Shown: in pieces, positions 37,897-48,027 of the stretch | Position numbering within the stretch: the first letter of the stretch is position 1 | Layout: the number at the start of each line of letters is the position of its first letter | NCBI GenBank assembly: GCA_009778485.1 | Contig: WRJQ01000001.1 | Location: 1 to 64,000, forward strand | DNA: 64,000 nucleotides | Direction: 5' to 3' | DNA from: Oscillospiraceae bacterium | Lineage (GTDB): Bacteria > Bacillota > Clostridia > Oscillospirales > Oscillospiraceae | Translations under genes and position numbers: made by a program | Notes under the pieces: generated by a model | The model's database searches: none | What the model saw: only the letters and a program-made list of their open reading frames with translations | What the model was told of the DNA's origin: nothing

Positions 37897-37926
37897 TAGC
37901 GAGTTCGAGCCTCGTCGCCCGCTCCA
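37897..37926 (+). repeat. 30-bp perfect duplication of the tRNA-Gly 3' end
   Basis: TAGCGAGTTCGAGCCTCGTCGCCCGCTCCA at 37749-37778 and 37897-37926. Confidence 0.9.
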
Positions 37927-37948
37927 TCGTCCTCACAAGCAGAGCTAT

Positions 37949-38023
37949 GGCGACATAGCCAAGTGGTAAGGCAAGGGTCTGCAAAATCCTCACGCCCCGG
38001 TTCAAATCCGGGTGTCGCCTCCA
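37949..38023 (+). tRNA. tRNA-Cys (GCA)
   Basis: GGCGACA/TGTCGCC acceptor; anticodon loop CTGCAAA; encoded CCA. Confidence 0.95.
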
Positions 38024-38027
38024 GAAA

Positions 38028-38070
38028 AAAAGCCTCTTAGTGCATTGCATAGCAAGCATTAAGGGCTTTT
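38028..38070 (+). terminator. Candidate terminator after the tRNA cluster
   Basis: AAAGCCTCTTAGTGCATTGC / AAGCATTAAGGGCTTTT imperfect hairpin. Confidence 0.5.
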
Positions 38071-38118
38071 GCTATGTATAAACGGTTCATAAGTACAAAT
38101 AATGAATTTTTTTATATG

Positions 38119-38147
38119 TTGACAATAAGTGTGTACTTTTGTAAAAT
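38119..38147 (+). promoter_or_regulatory. Candidate promoter of hppA
   Basis: TTGACA (38119) - 17 nt - TAAAAT (38142). Confidence 0.65.
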
Positions 38148-38208
38148 ATGTAGTTGGACTATACGTTTTACGGACGTACCCTTCACCGGAAAGGACTGAT
38201 GTGTAACC

Positions 38209-40311
38209 ATGGGTTATGAGAACCTGCTTTGGCTGGGCGGCGTAGGAGCTCTTATGGCGCTTATCTTCGCGTTCATACAAAGCCGCAAAGTTATGAAGTT
38301 TTCTGAAGGAACACCCGCTATGGTCAAAGTCGCGGCAGCCATCAGAAAAGGCGCAAACGCCTTTCTCAAGCGCCAGTACAGGACCGTAGTGATATTTTAC
38401 ATAATAATGGCAGCAATACTTACGGTAATCGCGCTGCTCGGCTTCGTATCGCCCTTCATGCCCTTCGCGTTCGTGACAGGCGGCATATACTCCGGGCTCG
38501 CCGGGTTCATCGGCATGAAAATCGCGACCTCTGCCAACTCCCGCACCGCAAACGCAGCGAGCGAAAGCCTGAACAAAGGGCTGAAAGTCGCCTTCTCATC
38601 CGGAGCGGTCATGGGCTTTACAGTTGTTGGCCTCGGCCTGCTCGACATATCGGTGTGGCTCATGCTCCTCCGGTACGTCTTCAACCGCGACGCAGGGGAG
38701 ATAGCAAGGACAATGGTTATGTTCGGCATGGGCGCTTCCGCGCTCGCGCTCTTCGCTCGCGTCGGCGGCGGCATATTCACGAAAGCCGCTGACGTCGGCG
38801 CAGACCTCGTAGGCAAAGTCGAAGCCGGCATACCGGAGGACGACGCGCGCAATCCGGCAGTTATAGCCGACAACGTCGGAGACAACGTCGGAGACGTCGC
38901 CGGTATGGGGGCGGATCTCTATGAAAGCTATGTGGGCTCGATACTCGCGTCGTTCGCGATAGGCAGCGCCGCCGGGTACGGATGGGCCGGCATGGTCTTG
39001 CCGCTCCTGCTTGCCGTCGTTGGGGTGATCTCTTCAATCATCGGAACGCTGTTCATAAGGACAGGCGAAAAAGCAAGCCAGAAAGAACTCCTACGCACAT
39101 TGCGCACCGGGACATACGTCGCCGCTGCTATAGCTGCGGTCGCCGCTGCTCCGCTTACGGTGATAGTCATGGATGGCAACTGGGGGATTTACATTTCCAT
39201 CATCATAGGGCTGCTCGCCGGCTGCCTCATCGGGTACTTCACTGAATACTTCACATCGGAAACATACAAACCGACTAAAGAGCTCGCGCAAGCTTCGGAG
39301 ACCGGCCCCGCAACGGTGATTATCGGCGGAGTCTCGCTCGGGATGAAATCTACGCTGGCGCCTGTCCTGATAGTCGGCATATCGGTCATAATCAGCTTCC
39401 TCGCGTCCGGGGGTATCCTCACCACAGGGTCGCCGGACTATGCGCACCTTTTCTCCAAAGGGCTCTACGGCATTGGCATCTCCGCTGTGGGGATGCTTTC
39501 AACCCTGGCTATAACGCTCGCGACGGACGCCTACGGCCCTGTCGCGGATAATGCGGGTGGAATCGCGCAGATGTCCGGGCTCGGGCCGGAAGTCCGCGAA
39601 CGGACGGACGCTCTCGATTCGCTCGGAAACACGACTGCAGCTACGGGCAAGGGCTTCGCAATAGGCTCTGCCGCGCTGACTGCGCTCGCGCTGCTCGTGT
39701 CATACGTAGACATCGCGCAAGATAAAGTAGCGCATAAACTGGATTTAAGCGTGACTAACCCGGCTGTCCTCTCCGGGGTGTTCTTCGGGGTGATGCTCGT
39801 CTTCGTTTTCTCCGCGCTGTCAATGTACGCAGTGCAGCGCGCTGCGCAGAACATTGTCGTCGAAGTAAGGAGGCAGTTCAGGGAAATCACGGGACTCATG
39901 GAGGGTACCGGTGAGCCCGATTATGAACGCTGCGTCGACCTTTGCGCAAAAGGCGCGCTGCGCGAGATGGTAACGCCGTCCCTACTTGCCGTAATCGTGC
40001 CTGTCGTCACAGGCCTTGTTCTCGGAGTAGAGGGCGTGGTGGGCCTGCTCGTGGGGGTCATGGCAAGCGGCTTTGCGGTCGCTGTATACATGGCTAACGC
40101 GGGCGGCGCGTGGGATAACGCGAAGAAGTATATAGAAAGCGGAGAGCATGGCGGCAAAGGCTCCGAAAACCACAAAGCGGCGGTGATCGGGGATACTGTC
40201 GGCGATCCCTTCAAGGACACGGCAGGCCCTTCGCTTAACATTCTCATAAAGCTGGTTTCTACTGTATCAATAGTATTCGTAGGGCTTATTGCCGCATACT
40301 CCGTATTCTGA
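38209..40311 (+). CDS. hppA: Membrane-bound proton-translocating pyrophosphatase
   Basis: GGGIFTKAADVGADLVGKVEAGIPEDDARNPAVIADNVGDNVGDVAGMGADLYESY; ATDAYGPVADNAGGIAQM. Confidence 0.96.
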   Translation: MGYENLLWLGGVGALMALIFAFIQSRKVMKFSEGTPAMVKVAAAIRKGANAFLKRQYRTVVIFYIIMAAILTVIALLGFVSPFMPFAFVTGGIYSGLAGFIGMKIATSANSRTANAASESLNKGLKVAFSSGAVMGFTVVGLGLLDISVWLMLLRYVFNRDAGEIARTMVMFGMGASALALFARVGGGIFTKAADVGADLVGKVEAGIPEDDARNPAVIADNVGDNVGDVAGMGADLYESYVGSILASFAIGSAAGYGWAGMVLPLLLAVVGVISSIIGTLFIRTGEKASQKELLRTLRTGTYVAAAIAAVAAAPLTVIVMDGNWGIYISIIIGLLAGCLIGYFTEYFTSETYKPTKELAQASETGPATVIIGGVSLGMKSTLAPVLIVGISVIISFLASGGILTTGSPDYAHLFSKGLYGIGISAVGMLSTLAITLATDAYGPVADNAGGIAQMSGLGPEVRERTDALDSLGNTTAATGKGFAIGSAALTALALLVSYVDIAQDKVAHKLDLSVTNPAVLSGVFFGVMLVFVFSALSMYAVQRAAQNIVVEVRRQFREITGLMEGTGEPDYERCVDLCAKGALREMVTPSLLAVIVPVVTGLVLGVEGVVGLLVGVMASGFAVAVYMANAGGAWDNAKKYIESGEHGGKGSENHKAAVIGDTVGDPFKDTAGPSLNILIKLVSTVSIVFVGLIAAYSVF

Positions 40312-40388
40312 TTACAAAGTATTCCGATGTGTTGCGGGGCGGAGTCCCACGTTAGGTTACGGAGCACGGGGAAAGGGGATATACAGAT

Positions 40389-41639
40389 ATGACCGCCATA
40401 GAAGCTCAAGGCGCCGCGGCTAAGGCAGCAGCCGGCATTCTTATGAACTGCGCCTCGGGGGTAAAGAACGACGCTCTGCTAAAAGTCGCAGATGCCCTGG
40501 AAGCCGGGACCGACGCGATACTCGAGGCGAATGAAGCCGATATGGACGCCGCCCGCGAATCAGGGATGCAGCCTGCGCTGCTCGACAGGCTCGCGCTTGA
40601 CGAGGGGCGCATAGCGGGAGTCGCGAAAGGCGTGCGCGACGTAGCTGCGCTGGCTGACCCGATAGGGCAGATCACCCGGATGGAGACAAGGCCGAACGGG
40701 CTTGTCGTAGGGCGCACAACGGTACCGCTTGGCGTCATCGCCATGATATATGAAGCAAGGCCGAACGTCACGGTCGACGCGGCGGTTTTATGCCTGAAGT
40801 CCGGGAACGCGGTAATCCTGCGGGGCGGGAAGGAAGCCTTCAGGTCAAACAACGCATTTACAAAGATAATGCGCGCAGCCCTTCGTGAGTCAGGCCTGCC
40901 CGAGGACTGCGTATCGCTCGTCCAGGATACCGCTCGCTCCGGAGTGGACGAGCTTCTCTCGCTGACAGAGTACATCGATATCCTGATACCGAGGGGCGGG
41001 GCCGGGCTCATCGACCATGTCGTAAAGAACGCAAGAGTGCCTGTCATTGAGACAGGCATAGGGAACTGCCACATCTACGTCGAGGCGTCGGCGGATCAGG
41101 ATATGGCAGCGCAGATCACATATAACGCAAAGTGCCGTAGGCCGTCCGTGTGCAACGCGGCGGAGGCGCTGCTTGTAGACAGGCGCATTGCGGAGAGCTT
41201 CCTCCCAAAAGCGAAGAAACTGCTGGACTCGAAAAACGTCGAAATCAGGGGCTGCGCCGAAACTGCGGCCATACTCGGCAATTGCGTCAAGCCTGCTGCG
41301 GAGGAAGATTATTACGCCGAGTTCCTGGACTACATAATCGCCGTCAAGGTCGTAGGCGGGCTCAGCGAAGCGATTGAGCACATCAACAAGTATGGTACAG
41401 GTCATTCCGAAGCGATAGTCACAAACGACTACGACGCGTCGAGGCGCTTCCTGAACGAAATTGACGCCGCCGCGGTCTATGTGAACGCCTCGACAGCCTT
41501 TACCGATGGCGGAGAGTTTGGCCTCGGCGCCGAGATAGGGATCTCGACGCAGAAAATGCATGCGCGCGGGCCCATGGGGCTGGCAGAGCTCACGTCGTCC
41601 AAATTCATCATCTACGGAAACGGTCAAGTGAGACCATAA
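40389..41639 (+). CDS. proA: Glutamate-5-semialdehyde dehydrogenase
   Basis: PLGVIAMIYEARPNVTVDAAVLCLKSGNAVILRGGKEA; MHARGPMGLAELTSSKFIIYGNGQVR. Confidence 0.96.
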   Translation: MTAIEAQGAAAKAAAGILMNCASGVKNDALLKVADALEAGTDAILEANEADMDAARESGMQPALLDRLALDEGRIAGVAKGVRDVAALADPIGQITRMETRPNGLVVGRTTVPLGVIAMIYEARPNVTVDAAVLCLKSGNAVILRGGKEAFRSNNAFTKIMRAALRESGLPEDCVSLVQDTARSGVDELLSLTEYIDILIPRGGAGLIDHVVKNARVPVIETGIGNCHIYVEASADQDMAAQITYNAKCRRPSVCNAAEALLVDRRIAESFLPKAKKLLDSKNVEIRGCAETAAILGNCVKPAAEEDYYAEFLDYIIAVKVVGGLSEAIEHINKYGTGHSEAIVTNDYDASRRFLNEIDAAAVYVNASTAFTDGGEFGLGAEIGISTQKMHARGPMGLAELTSSKFIIYGNGQVRP

Positions 41640-41686
41640 TGCGTATTAACAAGACGTCTGTTCCGGTACCCGGTTTTGGTGCTGCT

Positions 41687-44600
41687 ATGAAGAAAGTGAG
41701 AAGACTGCTGGCCTTTGCGCTGGCCTTTTCCGTTGTACTCGCGCTGCTGCCGGGGATTGCGCCGCGTGCGCGCGCCGCCGGGCCGCAGGAAGAGCCTGTT
41801 GAGATTATCCTGCGGGACGGCGCGGCCATGTCAGGGACGAGCGGCCCGGGTTGGGTCTCGCCAGGCGAATACATGGGCAGCGACGATATACACCCTCTTA
41901 TAATAAATGATAACGGCTCGTACCACATTAAAGGCGCGAGAGGAGCGACCTACCGGGATATCTTCATAAGCGTTGAGAGCGGCCTGACAAACGTGAACAT
42001 AACGCTCGAAAACGTGAGCATCGATGTGACGGAGTATTGTGCCAGAGCAGGGGGTTGGCAGAGTGTAAGCGCCCTTGACATCGCCGGCTCGAGAGTAAAC
42101 CTGGAGCTCATCGGAAGCAACAGCCTTAAGAATTCCGGGAGTATGGCCTGCGTGCATGTACCTGCGGGCGCGTATCTGGATATTGGCGGCGAGGGGAGCC
42201 TTGACGCGGCGAATATTTCTGCCGCGTCCTATTTATATGCAAATCCAGACGGGCAAAGCAGCATCACGCCGGGCGGCGCGGGCATCGGGGGCAGCGCGAA
42301 CCCCGGCGCCGACGGCGAGAATGCGGGATATATCTCAATAAACAGCGGGACAATCAAAGCAACCGGAAGCATCAACGGCGGCGCGGGCATCGGAGGCGGA
42401 GGCGCGGCCGTTTACCCTGCCGCGAAAGCTGCCTGTTCGGGCGGCGACAGCGGCACGGTCGTCATAGACGGCGGTTATATCATAGCCGCAGGCGGCCTGT
42501 GCGCAGCAGGCATAGGCGGAGGCGGCGTCTGCGGCGCTGCCGGCGCTGCGGCAAGGCCGGACGCGGGAAACGGCGGGAACGGCGGCAGCGTGACGGTAAG
42601 CGGCGGGACAGTCAACGCGACAGGCGGCCTCTGCGGCGCGGGAATCGGCGGCGGAGGATCGCAGTACGCGCACGTTGACTCTGAGCAAAACGCCGGGGGA
42701 TACGGCGGCAGGGGCGCGAAAGTCACGATAGCCGCAGGACTCGTAACCGCGACCGGGCAATCCGGCGGCGCAGGCATAGGCGGAGGCGCGGGCATTGAAG
42801 GCGGCTCGGGAAATGCCGTGACGATATCCGGCGGAGCCGTTAAGTCAACAAGCGGCGGCAGCTACGGCGCCGGCATAGGCGGCGGAGGCAGCTTCGGGTA
42901 CTATAACGGCCTCAAAGCGCGCGGAAGCACCGGACCGGCGCTCGCGCGCGGCGGTGAAGGCGGAGATGGCGGGAGGATTATTATCTCAGGCGGTGACGTC
43001 GAGGCGCAAGGCGGCGGACAAGGGTCGGAAATAAAGAGCGCGGCGATCGGCGGCGGCGGCGGAGACAGTTGGAGCTGCAGCGGAGGCGACGGCGGCTATA
43101 TAAGAATATACGGAGAGGGAACCAGGCTGAACCTGCCCGGCGAAGGAAGCCCGGTCGGGAACGCCCGGTACCCCAGAGGGCGCTACTTGTGCGATGTTTT
43201 CGTAGCCATCCTAAGGGAGAATATATGCCCCGGCTTTGGAACGACACTGAAGCTCAAGGCCGCTATAGAGACCGGAGACGCGGTTGTGTTCGGGGATTTC
43301 GTCGTACTCAGCGGCCTGCCGGATGAGTACTGCGACCGGGCCACCTTAGCTGTATTCCGGGAGTCCGCAAGCGCCGCAGGAGCGCTCAGCGACCGATTCA
43401 GCCTGGCTTTGTCAAAGCGCGGGCTGGCGCAAAGCTTTAGCCTGGGGCAGGCCGGCATCTGCGAGCATGAGTTCCTTAACGATTCCGGTTTTTCCGTTGC
43501 AACGGCTGAAGAGGGCTGGACATATACCGGGCAAACGCTCAGCATTGAGCAAAGCGGCGAGTACATTATTCGCATGAGCGACGTCGGCGCATCTACACTG
43601 CATAATATAAAGGTAAGCCCCGGGGTTACCGCAGACATTACCCTGGACAGCATAAGCGCGAACTGCGCCAAAAGGGGAGCGTGCGCCTTTGACATGACAG
43701 GCGCGAAAGTCAATCTGACACTTATCGGAGACAGCGTTCTCATAAGCGGCGGAGACAATGCGGGGCTGCAAGCCCCGTCAGGCTCCGTACTGAGGATCGA
43801 GGGCGAGGGCAGCATCGCGGCATACGGCTCGGGAGGCAACGCGGGGATCGGCGGAGGCGATAGCGGAAGCATATATATCGCAGGCGGAACAGTCATCGCG
43901 GAAGGCTCTGCGGGCCCGCTTGGCGCAGGAGCAGGAATCGGAGGCGGAGCGGGCGGAAGCGGCGGCCGAATACTCATCTTTGGCGAGAACACATCAGTTA
44001 CCGCGAATGGCAGCGGCAGCGCACGGGACATCGGCGCGGGCGAAAACTGCCCGGACACATCCAGGGACCGTATTTTCGCTGCGGTTCCGCAGGGCAACTT
44101 GAGGAATTACACAGGCGAGATAGGAAACCCGGTATCTATATCCACCGACCCGAAAACGCGCGACGACGTGACCGTGTACACATTCAGCGGCCCGATATGC
44201 CTCAGCCCGTTTTGGGGCGCGCCGGTGTTCGCTTTCCTGGTCTATATGCCGGACGGCGAGGCAGAGGGAGGGTTTGCCGAACCCGTCTGTTTCAGTCTTG
44301 ACGGGTACGAAAGCGTATACAAAAGCCCCTATGAGCTGATGGCGCCCGATGCGGCGGTCAACCTGTACGGGCAGGATTTGCTGCAAAACGGAGCAGATTA
44401 CCTCGACGAAAACGACCGTGAACTCACGCAAGAGGGAACCAATTACCTCGATGAAAACGGCAATCAGTATAATGAAAGCAGCGCAAGCGTGGACCATTCA
44501 AGGCAAATGCAGCCCGAAATTGCTACGCGCTCCCTGCCGCCCGGCGGTTTAGGCGAAGTCTACAGCCAAACCCTCGAGACAGCGGGCGGGGAGAGGGTCA

Positions 44601-47095
44601 CATGGAGAATAGACCGCGGAAGGCTTCCGGCCGGCCTTTGGCTGAACAGCAGGACCGGAGTTATTACGGGCACGCCGGTAAGCCTCGGAACCAGCGATTT
44701 TACGCTCAGGGCGACGAGCTCCGCCGGATACGGCACTATGAGCTTCACGATCGACATCTGCGCGCCGCCTGCAGGGAAAATACGGATCGACGGAACGGAC
44801 TTGACATTCGATGGCCGCAGCAGAAACCGCAGGGCTGCCGCCGGCAAGCATCTGTTCAGGAACGGGCAGCAGGTCTCGGTCGCCGATGTCGAAGGTTGGC
44901 GCGGCGAAGAAGTCAAGGTCGAGTATCACGTGAGCGGCTCGCCGATTGACGCCGGTTCGCATGACGAATGGCGCATTTATAACGGGCCTGTCACTCTTGG
45001 GCATGACAGCGCGAACTATGTATACATCAAACTGACAGGCGCGCGCTCTGGATTGACTTCGTATATCTTCGCGGATAACCTCGTATGCTACGGGGAGGTC
45101 TCGCTGCTCACTCCTTTCGTATACCACACAAAGTTCAGCGGGGACAAGACAGCCCTCGTCCTGCCGGGCGGCAACATGATTGTAGGCGCGAAGAACGGCG
45201 CAAGGCCAATGGCGGCAGGGGTGGACTACTGCGTCGAGTACCCGGAACCCGGGTCGCAAGAGGGTTTCGGCGAAGCTTCGGCCATCGTCATCAGCGGGGC
45301 ATACCTCGACGAGTTGCCTGCCGGGAACCACACCCTGACATTCGAGTACGCGCCGCCCGGGTTCAGCGGGCAAGGAGCCGGGGGAGCCGGCGGCTTGCCT
45401 GCGTTCGAGCTATATCTGGTGGTGAGCAAAGCGGCTTCGCTCGTAGTACTAAAAGCAGATACAGAAGATGAAAAAACAACCCTGGCGGCTGAAGCGTACG
45501 GCGGCGGCCTGCTGCCTACCGGGACTGTTGAGTTTTTCGACGGGGAGGTATCACTCGGAGCCTCGCCTCTGTCGGCCGGGACAGCGGCCATTGCTGCGAA
45601 CCTCGAACCCGGCAGCCACGATTTAAAGCTTGTTTACTCGGGAGACTCGCACTACGCGGCTTATGAGGACTCAATCCCGGGCTACGACACGGCCGTGGTA
45701 AACGCGCGCGCGCCGTTCATCCCGGAGCAGCCCTCCGGAGGAGCCGCTGCATATAACGAACCGCACATACTGGCTGCCGGCGCGATTTCGCCCGACGGCG
45801 GAACGCTGACGTACCAATGGTACAAAAACAGCTTGATCGTTTACGGAGCGACACAAGCGCAGTACGAGCCGGATGTAACAGAGCTTGGCAGCGCCACATA
45901 TCACGTCGTCGTGACGAACGTTCTTGACGACAACGGCGACGGAGGAAAAAAGACGGCGTCGTCAGAGAGCTGTAGGGTTGCGCTCGACGTCCGCTATGAG
46001 GCTCTTGGCGGCAGCATTGAGGTTTCCGGTGACTGCAGCGTCGGCAGCCTTCTGCGGGTTGATACAAGCCGGGTGACCGGCGGAAAAGAGCCTCTCACAT
46101 ATCAATGGCAAGCCGGGGGAGAGGACGTCGCCGGAGCGAACGACGAGTTATACCTGCTCAGGAAAGAGGACGCCGGAAAAACCATTTCGTGCACAGTCGC
46201 GCGGCCGGATGCAGCCGGGGAGCTCGTTGCGGTTATGCCGCGCCCGGTGGGCTACGTAATACGGGTTGTGACAGTTGGCAACCTTCCCGGCGAAACGACC
46301 CGAGGGCCTTTCGCTCTCACAGACTCCCTGCATGGGGAAGAGGCGCTCTTCTCCTACGGACTGTACGACCGGAGCGGCACGGAAATATTCGATAACAATA
46401 TGATACATTTTACCGGCGCCTCCGGGCTTATTCCGACCGGCCAAATCGGGGGAGGGTTGTTCAGGTACACGATCAACTCTGAGGACGTTGTGGATGGCGT
46501 AATCACGATAACCGCGACGTATGTCCATACGAATCTGCAGACGCGCACCCTCGCTTTCCCGGATGGTAATAGGATCCTGGAGTACGACCCGGAAACTACC
46601 ATAAGTTCCGAGGCTGAAATCTCGGCCGGCAGCGGCGAGATCGAGTATGCGAGCAGCAATGAAAACGTCGCCGTTATCGACGGCGACGGCAATGTGACGC
46701 TTACAGGTTCGGGAACGGCTACGATAACGGCTGTAATCGGTGAGGATGAGGAGTACGCAGGGGCGACGGCAAGCTACGTGCTTCATGTAATAAAAGCGCC
46801 TCAAGATGCGCCCCCGGGCGTCAGCGGGACAAACGCTTCATATTGGGGTAACGACGGTTTGCTGAGCGGCGTGACCGCCGCCATGGAGTACAAGGGGGAA
46901 ATGGACGCGAAATACATGCCCGTAACCGGGGCTGCGGTCACGGGCTTATCGCCGGGTTATTACCGGGTTCGTTACGCCGCAGACGCGAATCACTTTGCCG
47001 GCGCAGACGTGGAGATACTGATTAAAGCGTACGGGAAACAGGAGCCCGGCAGCGCGGAAGGCGCAATCGGCGGGACAAGTTATATAAGGAATTAA
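41687..47095 (+). CDS. Large secreted Gly-rich beta-helix-like / Ig-like domain protein
   Basis: Signal peptide MKKVRRLLAFALAFSVVLALLPG; repeated NGGAGIGGGG motifs; putative-Ig (RLPAGLWLNSRTGVITGTP) and BIG2-like (SSNENVAVIDGDGNVTLTGSGTATITA) stretches. Confidence 0.82.
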   Translation: MKKVRRLLAFALAFSVVLALLPGIAPRARAAGPQEEPVEIILRDGAAMSGTSGPGWVSPGEYMGSDDIHPLIINDNGSYHIKGARGATYRDIFISVESGLTNVNITLENVSIDVTEYCARAGGWQSVSALDIAGSRVNLELIGSNSLKNSGSMACVHVPAGAYLDIGGEGSLDAANISAASYLYANPDGQSSITPGGAGIGGSANPGADGENAGYISINSGTIKATGSINGGAGIGGGGAAVYPAAKAACSGGDSGTVVIDGGYIIAAGGLCAAGIGGGGVCGAAGAAARPDAGNGGNGGSVTVSGGTVNATGGLCGAGIGGGGSQYAHVDSEQNAGGYGGRGAKVTIAAGLVTATGQSGGAGIGGGAGIEGGSGNAVTISGGAVKSTSGGSYGAGIGGGGSFGYYNGLKARGSTGPALARGGEGGDGGRIIISGGDVEAQGGGQGSEIKSAAIGGGGGDSWSCSGGDGGYIRIYGEGTRLNLPGEGSPVGNARYPRGRYLCDVFVAILRENICPGFGTTLKLKAAIETGDAVVFGDFVVLSGLPDEYCDRATLAVFRESASAAGALSDRFSLALSKRGLAQSFSLGQAGICEHEFLNDSGFSVATAEEGWTYTGQTLSIEQSGEYIIRMSDVGASTLHNIKVSPGVTADITLDSISANCAKRGACAFDMTGAKVNLTLIGDSVLISGGDNAGLQAPSGSVLRIEGEGSIAAYGSGGNAGIGGGDSGSIYIAGGTVIAEGSAGPLGAGAGIGGGAGGSGGRILIFGENTSVTANGSGSARDIGAGENCPDTSRDRIFAAVPQGNLRNYTGEIGNPVSISTDPKTRDDVTVYTFSGPICLSPFWGAPVFAFLVYMPDGEAEGGFAEPVCFSLDGYESVYKSPYELMAPDAAVNLYGQDLLQNGADYLDENDRELTQEGTNYLDENGNQYNESSASVDHSRQMQPEIATRSLPPGGLGEVYSQTLETAGGERVTWRIDRGRLPAGLWLNSRTGVITGTPVSLGTSDFTLRATSSAGYGTMSFTIDICAPPAGKIRIDGTDLTFDGRSRNRRAAAGKHLFRNGQQVSVADVEGWRGEEVKVEYHVSGSPIDAGSHDEWRIYNGPVTLGHDSANYVYIKLTGARSGLTSYIFADNLVCYGEVSLLTPFVYHTKFSGDKTALVLPGGNMIVGAKNGARPMAAGVDYCVEYPEPGSQEGFGEASAIVISGAYLDELPAGNHTLTFEYAPPGFSGQGAGGAGGLPAFELYLVVSKAASLVVLKADTEDEKTTLAAEAYGGGLLPTGTVEFFDGEVSLGASPLSAGTAAIAANLEPGSHDLKLVYSGDSHYAAYEDSIPGYDTAVVNARAPFIPEQPSGGAAAYNEPHILAAGAISPDGGTLTYQWYKNSLIVYGATQAQYEPDVTELGSATYHVVVTNVLDDNGDGGKKTASSESCRVALDVRYEALGGSIEVSGDCSVGSLLRVDTSRVTGGKEPLTYQWQAGGEDVAGANDELYLLRKEDAGKTISCTVARPDAAGELVAVMPRPVGYVIRVVTVGNLPGETTRGPFALTDSLHGEEALFSYGLYDRSGTEIFDNNMIHFTGASGLIPTGQIGGGLFRYTINSEDVVDGVITITATYVHTNLQTRTLAFPDGNRILEYDPETTISSEAEISAGSGEIEYASSNENVAVIDGDGNVTLTGSGTATITAVIGEDEEYAGATASYVLHVIKAPQDAPPGVSGTNASYWGNDGLLSGVTAAMEYKGEMDAKYMPVTGAAVTGLSPGYYRVRYAADANHFAGADVEILIKAYGKQEPGSAEGAIGGTSYIRN

Positions 47096-48018
47096 GTAGT
47101 ATATATTGAGTAGAAGATTTTAAAAGTTCTCTCCATTCCCTCGGCGAACGGAGTATAGTTGAAGTCGAACGTGCGCGATATCAAACTTCCGTCGTAGAGG
47201 GTGTTCTCCGTCAGCGGGAACGGGAGCTGTATATTCTCCTTTTCGACCTGAGCGACCGTCACTTCCCGCGTTTCGAAAGGACCGTTGTTAAAGCGCTCGA
47301 AGTCAGCGATGAGCCGCGTATATGTGATGGCTTCTTCACCGGCAAGGTTGAAAGTCGCGCCGTACGCTTTTTTTTCGCCGATTATCCTCATCAGCGCTTC
47401 CGCGACGTCGAGAACATAAACGAAATTAAAGCGCGCTTCCGCTCCGATTGGTACGGGAACCGCGTATTTTTTTGCGATCATTTCGATGAAGAAAGACTCG
47501 CGCGGTGCGTAGTTGAACGGGCCGTAAATAAAGGCGGGGCGCAGTATCGTATACTTGATCCCGGCGCTGTCGCAGGCTGCTGCCAGTTCGCGCTCCAGTT
47601 CAATCTTTTTTGCCACGTAGTCAAGCGCAGGCGTGTTTTCGGCATTGCTTACGTCTGCGATTGGCGAGTTTTCGTCCAGAAATGTCTCGGACGGCGCGTA
47701 GACGCTTGCCGTGCTAAAGAGTATATATTGCTTAACCCTGCCGCCCAGCGCGTCTATCACAGACTTGACGTCTCCCGGGTCGTATGCGCAAAAGTCGACC
47801 AGCGCGTCGTAGGTCACGTCAGGTATGAGCCTCGCCATCATCCGCGGGCTGTGGCGGTTGCATTTATACTGCGTTACGCGCTCGAGTTCCATAGGGAAGT
47901 TTCCCCTGTTTACAACGTGCAGGTTAAACGCTCCGCTTTTTGACGCCTGGATAGAAAACACACGGCCTGTGAATAGGCTCCCGCCTATGGCTATTACATT
48001 TTTCATCGTGTTGACCAA
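47092..48018 (-). CDS. NAD-dependent epimerase/dehydratase (SDR) family protein
   Basis: VIAIGGSLFTGRV N-terminus; YILFSTASVYAPSE; YVAKKIELERELA; LRPAFIYGP. Confidence 0.85.
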   Translation of the reverse strand: MVNTMKNVIAIGGSLFTGRVFSIQASKSGAFNLHVVNRGNFPMELERVTQYKCNRHSPRMMARLIPDVTYDALVDFCAYDPGDVKSVIDALGGRVKQYILFSTASVYAPSETFLDENSPIADVSNAENTPALDYVAKKIELERELAAACDSAGIKYTILRPAFIYGPFNYAPRESFFIEMIAKKYAVPVPIGAEARFNFVYVLDVAEALMRIIGEKKAYGATFNLAGEEAITYTRLIADFERFNNGPFETREVTVAQVEKENIQLPFPLTENTLYDGSLISRTFDFNYTPFAEGMERTFKIFYSIYTT

Positions 48019-48027
48019 TCCTGTTTT

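Noticed and set aside
37577-38059. Minus-strand ORFs with GASGRNRTND and RATRLELAILP
   Set aside because: These are classic spurious translations of tRNA antisense strands.
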